Origin: Mytilus trossulus
Taxonomy: Eukaryota > Mollusca > Bivalvia > Mytilida > Mytilidae
Direction: 5' to 3'
DNA: 64,000 nt
Assembly (NCBI RefSeq): GCF_036588685.1
Contig: NC_086378.1
Location: 30,605,578 to 30,669,577 of the forward strand
Shown here: positions 10,560 to 21,400 of the stretch, one piece after another
Layout: each line of letters opens with the position of its first letter
Numbering within the stretch: the stretch's first letter is position 1
Program-made: the position numbers and the translations under genes
Notes under the pieces: model-generated
Databases searched by the model: none
What the model saw: only the letters and a program-made list of their open reading frames with translations
Told to the model about the DNA's origin: nothing

Positions 10560-12640
10560 CAATACACTAAATGCACCACCAAGTTTACTTTCATTATCAC
10601 ATAGGGAATAATACTGTTTACCTTCATCCTAATAATTTAAAGACAGTCTAGGTTTTAACTATAGAATTAATGTTTATATCTCATGAAGATAATCAACTGA
10701 AAAATCTACAAAAAAGACAGGATAATCATTATTCCCTTTTATAGCACTACCCTTAAAATGGATGAAATCATATCTAAATTCAAGGTAATTTAAAACTCCT
10801 GTAGTAGTAGTCATGCATGACATGTGGTGGATGGATAAATTGAGGTGAATCATCACTATATATTTCCTCAGATAGAATTCTATTAAACTATGCAAAAATG
10901 TAGAAAATACCATGCTTAAATTGTCTAATTTTGCGTAGTTTTGCACGAAATAACACTTTTTTGTGAATAAAAGAAAAATATGAGATTATGGATGTAAATT
11001 AGTAATATTGTTCATTAATAAAAAGAAAAAAACTTGTTTTCTTGCTATTAGAAAAATAAATCAACAAAATATTCCTTTTAAAAGATTTACAATAAGTTAT
11101 CTCCCCTTATATAGGTGAGGTTGAATTTTTTTTTTTTTTTTTTTATATAATTCTTGAGGAGGCTCATGGGAACAAAAATTTCAGCAAAAAATTAAACCTT
11201 TATCTTTTCATTACAAATTTTATTTATTACACTATTAGTTATTAATTTACAATATGGTAAAAAATGAACCAAAAAAATCGATTCAGTTTGGCCCCAGATG
11301 ACTTTTAAAATGTTTATATCATTGAAAAAGCTCCAAATTATCTCCCTTTGGTGGAATAATTTTTTTAACTCATCTTTGACCTATATTTTTTATTATTGTT
11401 TTCAAATAAGCTTTACATAAACTAAATAATTGTAAAATTTAAGCGATTCGATATAACCTCTATTTCTCTTATTTATATTAGTTCAACAGAAAAAAAAGGA
11501 CATTTACAAAAATGTATGCTTCTTTTGGAGGCAGATTGTGAGCTAAATGAACGGGGACCCCATTTTTTATTTCATTTTTCTATTAAATATAGGATAAAGG
11601 TTATTTATAAAATATATTATATTAGAAAAAAAAAAAAATTATACCCAGGAGCCCCCTTAGTAGTGCAATAGATCTTTATTTAAATAAACAGTCTTCCACA
11701 TGTATTGCCAGTAGTCTCCAAGCTTACAAATTTAAGCAAAAGAATTTTACCAATAAATACCATTTTACAATGATTGGATGGATGTATGCAGTTAATCTAA
11801 CTTCTAAAGTCTGCCACTGATGAGCCTCTTGGCTTTTGATAGGTAAAGAGTAATAATAAATTGTTTATTAATTCTCTTAGATACTGCCATAAACCAATAA
11901 GTTCATATAAAGTGCAAAGGAGAGAATGTTCGTACAGGTCCCTTTTTTAGCCTCAAATATTAAGTCCATTATTTTCAAGATGAAAAATTTCAAGTTGATG
12001 GTTATTTCTGGAAATATTTTTTTTTATATAGATTTTCTTACTGTTTTACATTTTACATCCAAAAAAGGTTTTTAATAATTATTTGATGAATGTTGACAAA
12101 ATCTTCTGGATTCAGGGTCTTCAAGTAAGTTACTTCATTTGTTCGAAAACATAACGTTAAAATTTTTTTTTTGTTGACACAAGGGCTTTTATGTTTGCTG
12201 TCCCAAATTATTTAAAATTTTTGCTACTTATGACATCATGAAAAGGATGCCTGTAAATATCACAAACAAAAATACAAACCTCCTTTCAAGTTATTGTTAA
12301 TGCTGCCATATTGTGATGATAGCTATTAAATCTGAATTTAAATATTCAGCAAAAAATCGGAGCCATATGGGGGCCTTGAAGAACAATCTCCAATATTTTT
12401 GATACACTAGTATTATAATTGTGATATAACTGATGTGCCACAGCAATTTTTAAATTTTTATAGATTTTTTTATTCTTGTTACTGTTACTATATACAATGT
12501 ATTGTTTATTTTATATATATTTAGATAGAAATAAATACAATTTAAAAAAAATCTGTGTGTTTATTTCAACAATAGATCAAAAGAGAGTGTGATTTTTCCC
12601 CTTTAGAAACCTTAGGGCCTGGCATGAAGAGGTTAAGTGA
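10560..12640. other. Intergenic, AT-rich, nothing recognised
   Basis: Long homopolymer runs (T at 11128-11144, A near 11625), a possible plus-strand AATAAA at about 12531, but no exon with splice sites or family resemblance. It could include distal 3' UTR of the WD gene; nothing shows this. Confidence 0.35.
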
Positions 12641-12649
12641 GGTGAGGTG

Positions 12650-12840
12650 AGAAACCTTATCATTCCATAAAATAGGGACAAAAGATACCAGAGGGACAGT
12701 CAAACTCATTAATCGAAAATTAATGGACAACGCCATGGCTAAAAATTAAAACGACAAACAGACAAACAATAGTACACATGACACAACATAAAAATCTAAA
12801 GAATAAACAACACGAACCACACCAACAACATAAGGGATGT
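12650..12840 (+). repeat. Dispersed repeat fragment (GGGACAAAAGATACCAGAGG)
   Basis: A2-rich stretch with AGATACCAGAGGGACAG, AAACTCATTAATCGAAAA and AATAAACAACACGAACC. I associate these words with a common mussel repeat (inference from memory). A faint relative occurs at about 20095-20150. Confidence 0.4.
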
Positions 12841-12859
12841 TTTCATGGCTGATAAGTCA

Positions 12860-13260
12860 ATGTTTTAAGTTTTCATGGTTTCGTCTGTTTATCAGATACT
12901 AAAATAATTGGTTGTCTTATGATAATTTGTGAAATGATTGTAAGCTGTACATATCTGTCTGGCAGGGTTCATCTGACCTTGATCACATTTTCATGGTTCA
13001 TTGGTCATATTACCGGTAAGTTATCTTGATATAGTCCTTTTATCCGATACTAGAAGCAATACGTGAACTATATTTGGTGTATAAAATGATGCAGTGTGTA
13101 CTTGTTGTCTGACAGAGTTCCATCTGACATTGACCTCATTTTTATGGTCCAAAGGTTAATTTTCAATTTTCCAAATTAGCTCGGTTCATGAGATATTATA
13201 AGCAATAGACTAGCTATGTTTTGTGTATGGGTTGATTAAGGTAATATAAAGGATATGGGG
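12860..13260 (-). repeat. Dispersed tandem family E, minus-strand copy
   Basis: Read on the minus strand it contains the family E core 'ATGAGGTCAAGGTCAGATG' in decayed form, with ACACCAAATATAGTTCACG between cores. Two to three units of about 145 bases. Compare 39100-40000. Confidence 0.55.
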
Positions 13261-13287
13261 TATTCATCAATGACACAAAATTAGTAT

Positions 13288-13345
13288 AAAGATAAAGGAA
13301 GATGTGGTATGAGTGTCAATGAGACAACTCTCCACCCAAGTAACA
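13288..13345 (-). repeat. Family A fragment
   Basis: AAGATGTGGTATGAGTG, then CAATGAGACAACTCTCC: the right end of family A in reverse orientation. Confidence 0.65.
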
Positions 13346-13884
13346 ATATCCACAGCAAAAACTTATGGTGTAATGTGTCTAGCGTCATGGTTTATCTAAC
13401 CTTGATTGTGTTTACATCAATGATGACAAGGTTGTTACTTTTGTATAAAACCTTCACATCACACACTTTCAACATAATTCAATCAGAAGTAAACCTGAAG
13501 ACATTTCAGCCTGTATATTCTTTGTTATTTTAATGTAACACTTTTGCTTCATCATGAAATTCTTTTAGTCTTTGGCTGTTAGTATTCATTTGAATTTTTT
13601 TATATTTGTCATTTTGCGTACATGTGAAATGGTATTGCACAAGCATCTGTTAAACAGCGATAATATTCAGCAAGATGATAAGTAGAGTATGTGTCTCAGA
13701 TCTTTCCCTTTTGGCTTAACAGATTTATTCTTAATGTACTGTTGCTTAATCAATGTCTTTGTTGAATTGCTGAAATAATTCCTGTTTTTAAAGGCATTTT
13801 ATTCTGCCAACATCATAACCATGTTTTCTTTTGTTATTCAATATCATGTTGTTTTGCAAAGCTCCTTTGTTTCTCTTACTTGTC
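13346..13884. other. Intergenic, nothing recognised
   Basis: An open frame at 13309-13533 starts inside a family A fragment and has no domain, splice partner or compositional support. The rest is featureless. Confidence 0.35.
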
Positions 13885-14267
13885 CTCATAACTTAAAAAC
13901 AAGAGGCTGTCAGAGCAACAGGAAACCGGATTTATTAATATTAATTTGTATCCTGGCATTTTTCAATATCATAAGAACCATAACTGATGAACGGTGAAAG
14001 TGAATATCATCAATATCAGACTTGACCTCCATTTTGTTATCAGTAACAACATTTGAAAAGCTTTGGTTGAATGGTTCACGAGTAAATGCAACATGACTGG
14101 TAACACAATTTCTCAATCTTTCAAGAACCATAACTCCTGAACCGAAAAAGTGAAAACCTCAATTTTGTCATCAGTAACAACATATTTGAGTTTTAAAAGC
14201 TTTGGTTGAAAGGTTTGTGAGTAAATACACTGACACAACTGGAAACACCATTTTTCTTCTTTCAAGA
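13885..14267 (+). repeat. Tandem family F array, left part
   Basis: Units of about 150 bases built on TTTCAAGAACCATAACTC, ACTTGACCTCCATTTTG, TATCAGTAACAACAT and AAGCTTTGGTTGAA. The array is cut by a family B element and resumes at 14690. Confidence 0.7.
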
Positions 14268-14620
14268 ACCATAAAATTGAGAATGGAAATGGGGAATGTG
14301 TCAAAGAGACAACAACCCGACCAAATAAAAAACAACAGCAGAAGGTCACCAACAGGTCTTCAATGTAGCAAGAAATTCCCGCACTTGGAGGCGTCCTTCA
14401 GCTGGCCCCTTAACAAATATATACTAGTCCAGTGATAATGAAAGCCATACTAATTCCCAAATTGTACACAAGAAACTAAAATTAAAATAATACAAGACTA
14501 ACAAAGGCCAGAGGCTCCTGACTTGGGACAGGTGCAAAAATGCGGCGGGGTTAAACATGTTTGTGAGATCTCAACCCTCCCCTATACCTCTAACCAATGT
14601 AGAAAAGTATAAGCATAACA
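14268..14620 (+). repeat. Dispersed repeat family B copy (long)
   Basis: Family B starts TTGAGAATGGAAATGGGG, runs through GTCAAAGAGACAACAACCC, AGGTCTTCAATGTAGC, GGAGGC..CTTCAGCTGGC, and ends GACTTGGGACAGGTGC with GGGTTAAACATGTTTG. It interrupts the family F tandem array. Copies elsewhere are at 30590, 30896, 35906, 46005, 47690, 48349 and 59835. Confidence 0.75.
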
Positions 14621-14689
14621 ATACTCACATTAAAATTCAGTTCAAGAGAAGTCTGAGTCTGATGTCAGAAGATGTAACCAAAGAAAATA

Positions 14690-14945
14690 AACAAAATGAT
14701 AACTCCTGAATGGTAAAAGTTAAAATCGTAATTATTGAACTTGACCTCCATTTTGTTATCAGTAACAACATATTAAAATTTTTAAAGCCTTTGTTGAACA
14801 GTTCCTGAGTAAATGCATGGACAGGACTGGAAACACCATTTTTCAATCTTTCCAGAACCGTAAAAATTCAAAATTGTTATTATTGAACTTGACCTCCATC
14901 TTGTTGTGAGTAACAACATATCAAAATTTTAAAAGCTCAAATATA
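14690..14945 (+). repeat. Tandem family F array, right part
   Basis: Continues the units of 13885-14267 after the family B insertion: ACTTGACCTCCATTTTG at 14740 and again at 14888. Confidence 0.7.
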
Positions 14946-15329
14946 AAGCAATGAATATCTGAAATGTTTGAAAAAGAAGATGTTGACACATACAACTATA
15001 GAGTTGATGAGTTGCTTTTGATGAGAAGTATAGATAGGAACATTGAATAGAATCATTGAATCAATTAGTACATGTTTAGAACCATTGAATCAATTGACAA
15101 TCAGTACAACTTTAATTTCTTGAAAAAGCCTTTACTTCTATTATTGAGTACAATGTAAATATGTTCATGTATTCACATGGTTCCTTAAAACAGAAGTGCA
15201 AAAAGATTTGGTAACAGAAAAATCAAATCAAACATTATAAACAAATTCTCACGTTTTAATTTTTTCAATCTACTGTACATGTTTAGAAATCAGTCAAACA
15301 TAACAAATGTTTCAAAATTGGTGAAATTA

Positions 15330-15473
15330 CTAATGCTTTTTACGCTGATCTTCACCATGTACTGTCCAGGCACCTGGTATATAGTATCCAATTATACATC
15401 CTTTACCCAGGATTTCTCCAATGAAGAAAAGGAACAAGATTTCCAAACATACCAATGTGTTCAACCATACTTC
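15330..15473 (-). CDS. ATP5MG: ATP synthase subunit g exon 3 (terminal)
   Basis: Acceptor TCTATTGTAG; 47 codons and a TAG stop. Encodes the membrane segment and the GxxxG motif, then an extended hydrophilic tail. Confidence 0.92.
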   Translation of the reverse strand, partial: EVWLNTLVCLEILFLFFIGEILGKGCIIGYYIPGAWTVHGEDQRKKH

Positions 15474-18400
15474 CTACAATAGAAAAAAATCACTTTAAAT
15501 TTCAACAGATTGACAAATTTCATATACAATTTTAATTTAAAAATTTAATGTATAAATATTAACCCTTACCATGTGGTGACTGTCATATGACGGGCGTACC
15601 CTAATAACCGTTATTTGGCTCCAATGGCGTTCCATACTTTTAGAAGTCCACTTTATGATACTTATTTTAAAAGTTATGCATGTTCCCTCAACCTGAGGCT
15701 ATCCATATTCACGTTTCTCATGTATAAGTAGCATTTTGAGCACAAATATGGACTTGGAAAATTGAAATTGGCTAAAACTCGGTTTTCTGGAGGGGTGGGC
15801 TTCACATCTGTATCTTACACAAGAAGTTCAGAGGCATAAAACTTGCAAAAATAGTGCAAACCCACGGCTATATAAGTACTAATCATTATCATTATTGAAA
15901 TACGCATAGGAAACAACTACTTCAGGTTTTGGGTCCATTCGAAGTCAAAAATCAGCAAAAATCGTGAAATTCAGTATTTTTGGTCCAAATGACCTTCTGT
16001 AGACTGCTGAACCAAGAACTGATTCAATCCGACCTAACAATTGTTGGTGTCAATTTGTTTACTAGGGTCCATTCTACATGCAGGCTACAGCTGGATACCT
16101 TTACCAGCATCTCTGGGTCTTCTGGGTCAAGAGAAAGGATGAAAAATCGGCAAAATTGATGCTTTTGGCACCTGATGACCCACTTTGGGGCAAATTCCCG
16201 CCCACACACCCCTGCCTCCTACTGCCGACCATCCCACCCTGTGATCACCTACATTAGATTTAAAGGAATCAATATGCTACAGCAACAGGGCTAAGCTCAT
16301 TTGCATATAATTTGCATATTTTTGCAAATAAACGGAAAATTAGACATTTTCTGAAAACGTTTCCGCATGGTAAGGGTTAAAATATATTGGTTCATTACAA
16401 ATTTCTTCTTTCTTTTCAAAGTATTGCATAGCTGTTAACAAAATGTATCGGTTATTTGTTCAGATTTGATGTTTCTATAGTATAGGTGTTTTGTTTTAGC
16501 TAATGGTCCTTCAACCATAGTCATGAATAATTCTCAAAAACATATCATGAAACCCTGAACTTGTCTTTCTGTTCAAGAGAGACTACAGTACGGGTAGGGA
16601 CTTATTTTTATGGATGTCTTAATCCGTCTAGTCGGATATGAATAATCGGACATTTTTATGGTAGGTAGTATGGTCATTAACCAACAGATCCAGGTGTGAT
16701 TGGCAATATATTTGTCCTTTCATCTTAATCTGTGCTGCTAGAATTACGGTTCACTGATTTCAGAATCAGGTTACCTGTAGTTTTAACCTCTCAGTCACTT
16801 TATTGATTACATCGTATTTGACATAAAATATTTTTACAGGTGAAGTTCTTGAGAAAACTTTGTTTTAATAAAAATTATAGCTTATTTTTAATTATGGTTT
16901 TTATATTTCAACTGCTATTTATTTTCTAATTTGTTCCGTGAAATTATTTTTATTCTATGTTCCTTGTTGTTTTAGTTTATACACCAATAAATTTCTTTAA
17001 AAAGTAGTTGAATTCCTATAGAAACAACAGGAGCCATTCCCCTGCCTGAAATTGTTTCAATTATTTTAGAAATTTTAAACTAAAACATAACATACATCTG
17101 GTAACCAGTTAACCAAAATAGGGTGAATGCGACATAAATATAAATGTAGCCTAAAAATCAGTTGAAATAATAATTTAAGTATGACAAGTCAAGAAAAGAC
17201 ACCAGAGAAGAAAATTATTCACAACAGAGCAATCAATTAAATGATCCTACATCAATATTTACTAGTCAAGAAAGACAATAATCTTAAATTAAATTGTATA
17301 ACTTACTCTGACGGGCATTGTGAGGAATTTCTTTGTCTTTGCTCCTCTGATTATGTTATTTATACTTTCTTGAATGACTGGAAATTCTGTCAACATTGGT
17401 GGTCTTAGTTCTACTTTGGCATAGTGCCAGAATCTTCCACCTCGTACCTTAGCAAATTCAGATGTAACTGGAAAAAATGCATGATTTTTGTTAGCAAATT
17501 ATAATTGTAATATAAAATAACACATAAAATGTGAGAGACAAGAAAATGATCTTGGGAAAGATACAGTACATCATCATTTCCCTGTCGGAAACTCAAAAAG
17601 TGGATGGTTTTTTTTGCCATATATGTACTCAATGCTTTTGGTTTTTTTTATGTTAAGACAGATCATTAAATGTCAGTGTTAGATTAACAATTTTTAAACT
17701 CCGGTGTATTTACTGCTTCACATTTGTACAGTATACCCTAGACATCTGTCTATTGTTTTAAGGATGTACTTAGGCGAGGTTTTGAATAAGTGTTAAATGT
17801 TGCTCAGCCTCCTTGGTGTTTATCAATATAGTACAAGGTAAACTATTTTGACCCAATACACCTATTTATCTTTAAACATACATGTAAGACTTAATAGCTC
17901 ATAAAAGGTCATTTGACAAAATTTAAGCAGATTCTTGATTTTCTTTCTTTTGATTTGAGACCCCCATAATGCCAATCATTGTGCCAATGCAAATATAAGG
18001 TAAAAGTCGTGATTATAAATCAAATATCGACACGACTCCAACATTCCATTTTTTTATGGATCTCTTATAGAAGAGGTCATTCTTCAAACTATATACTGTA
18101 TAATACATTATATATGTCATGTATATATATAGACAAATTGTTGATTTACACATTTCATTCTGTTATGAAGTTTATACATTTGACAATGATTCAACAAAAA
18201 TAGATTTGCACCATTGATTTAGTTTTTGATACATATCATTTACTGTATCAACAAATAAATGATTTATTTAAAGTTGTCAGTGTGCCATACATGGAGCTAT
18301 GTTAAAAATATTGTTGTTGCTAAATTATTTTTCTTGTCGCTTCTTTTCTCTAATTAGTGAGACCACTTCAAGTGACTTGAAGTGAGTTTGTTGAAAAAAT

Positions 18401-21400
18401 TATATAAATGTTCAGATGTTTGTTGTGAACAGATATTGAAATCTGTTACAAGAAACTTTCAAGAGTAGTACGTTGAACAGCAGCTACAGGAAGAAGGTTC
18501 CATTGTAATATTGAAAATGGGTGAAATGAGTATTTGACTATAAGTATGAACAGTGTTCCAGCTAGGCTGTTTTGAGAGGGCGCAGTGCCCGCCCTTTTCC
18601 GAGTGGCGCCCTGTGCCCTTTTTACAGTTTCCAGGGCGCCCTGCCTTTTTTGAAGATTGATTGCATATTAATTTGTTCGTATTAATATGATACGCTAATT
18701 ACTAAATTTTACCTGGGGAAAAGTTAATGACTTTGTTTACGACCCCAAGCTAATCAATGGTTACAACTGGTGTCATAATCTGTTGTTATAGGTAATCCGT
18801 TTATCGGATGGGTCATTAATGATCATCAACATTAATTCATTCAAATAGAATCGGTCAGTCTGCAATGATCTTTGAAGAAATGTGCATGTGTAACGGTTTA
18901 TTTCTTCCTCTGTGATATTTTATCCTGAGGATAATTTGTCACGGTAATTTTTTTCCAGGCATGGTATTTCACAGGTAGAATTTTTCCAGAGGAGTGAAAA
19001 TCTATCTGTGTTATGCGGATAGTATGTACCGGTATATACTTGCCGTATCATATTTCACAGCACCTTGTAAAATATACTCCCATTAACTAGTATGTAAGTT
19101 TCTCGCAATCAATATATACCTGACTTTAATTATAAAATGTTTCACAAAGGTAGAACACATTTGCATAATTTATCAAAGGGAGGTAATTATGAGCAAGTAT
19201 AATTTTATATTTTAAAGATATTAATATAATATATTCCTTAATCTATTTCATAGTGAAATTTTTCCTTGAATCTTATTTTTTATATATTCATTTATATAAC
19301 AAGATGACTTACAACATAATTTTTTAATAAGACAGATATTATTTCACAGGTAAATACTATCCAGCTGTTAAAATTGCTTTTGTTCCAATAAATTGTTATG
19401 CTATAATTTATCTGGTTTTCATATAATCAACAACAACATCTTTGTCACCAGACTATTTATAGAGTTAAAAATATTATCATAATCAAATTCTTCCATTACT
19501 GTTAACAGTAGTAATGCAACTATATTTCTACCTTTAAGTTTTAATTTATATTTGTACTGAGATCTGAAAACAACTCACTTTTACATGTATTTCACTTACC
19601 TTATTTAATCATGATATTATTTCACAATTACGATCTTTGAAATTATTTCTGGTGTTCTTTCTTATGTTTAATGAAAATTTTCTTTTAAAAGAATGATATT
19701 TACTTAAATTTTTTCAGGAATTTTTTCAATGATAATTTGTGAAATAATTCCCATTTAAATACGTTTTTTTTGACAAAATTGGTTTAATTCAAATACATTT
19801 GTATTATTTCATAGTATTTTTAAAGGATAAGTTTTTTCTAATAACTATTCAATACGTTAACAACCCAGATAGAATTTCACGGCAAAGCAGGGGTGTGGAA
19901 ATATTTGTTGTGAGCACTTGTCCCAGGGCAAGTGAAACCTAAAATTTTACTTGTCCGGAAAAAAAATTACTTGCCCTGATGATCCCAATAAATATTGAAG
20001 TATTTCTTGTTAGCTAATATATGATTCTTACTTAGCACTGTTGTGGATCACAAACAAATGAAATTTGTTTGTTTATATGTGTAAAAAAAATAGGAAAGTA
20101 GGAAACGGGTTAACATCAATGGGACAGAAACCTAAAGGACAATAATTTTGCAGCAGTTTTTGAATAAAAATTGTAGCCAGTAGGTACATATACTAAATTT
20201 GAGGACAGTGATTGAAGAAATGTAAACTAAATAATAGATAAACTATTGATTTTGTGGTGTTTCTCTTAACTGACACACTTGTTTTTTTCTTGATTATTTA
20301 TTATTGTCTTGATGGGCAATTAAAGCGTCCCTTCTATTCTCCACTTTGACAACAAATAATGTTGACCTTTCATCTATAAATATGACAAAAACTTAATTTA
20401 TTTTCCGAATGTCCATAGATAGCCAGGGGCAATCTGATATCCACGATGTCTGAAATTCTAGCTTCCGTATTTTTTAAATACTCTGTGTCCTCCATTTGCA
20501 TTTGTGGTTTTCTACTCGACTCATGACTCTTTTTGTCTTGTTCGCCCACCTTTTTATTAAGTATTTATCAATCTGAATCTCGATACAATTTTTAAAGAAA
20601 TGGCACTTCTGGTAAATGATGGATAAAACCTAATCGACGATCCCGGGTCAATGGACAAAGCCAATGCAATATGTTACACGACTCGGGTTCGCATACTTAT
20701 TTTTATTTATTTTGGTAATCGATCTATTTCCGGTATCATGTAATATTTATCGTCATGAACATTGATGTTTTTACTTGCTGAACATTGGTTTCTTTTACAT
20801 AAATTAAACATCTTTATACATTTTGAAATTAATTTTATGTTTTTGTTGGATTTGAACTTTGTTTTGTATATTTTTTTACTTGTCCACGGGCAACCTAAAC
20901 AAAAATAATTACTTGTCCGGTTGTTCAAATGTACGAGTCGGGCGAGTCGGGCATAGCATTTCCACACCCCTGCAAAGGAAAAAATATCCCAGGGAAATAT
21001 TTTCCTCCGGATAAAAAAATAACAACAACTACTGTGATATTTTTTCCTCCGGATTAAATTTCACCCGGATATAATTTTGCTTTACACATGCAACAACTTG
21101 GGCACAATTTGCAATGTTTACCGTAGTTTCATGGAGAAAACGTAATGACAGAAAGTTGGAAAACCATAATTAACTCGTTGAAGACATTGTTTTACTTGTT
21201 TTCCGTAAAATAAACAGAAAATTCAGACGTATTTGTCATTGACTGCCTTCATTTTTGATACGAAAATAACAAAATCGGCCGCCATATTGTGATCATATTT
21301 ACATACTGTTTATAATCCTCCAAAGAAGGAGCACACCCGAATAAAGAAAGATAACTCAATCTGATTTTTTTCCTAGCATTAAGTAACCCATTTACATATT

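Noticed and set aside
20707-20967. 86-codon minus frame in the nested CAGGGG element
   Set aside because: Starts within the terminal inverted repeat and shows no transposase motif.
21250-21300. ATGGCGGCC motif on the minus strand considered as ATP5MG start
   Set aside because: The frame runs to a stop without a donor and does not resemble subunit g; the exon at 23110-23176 fits by phase and sequence.
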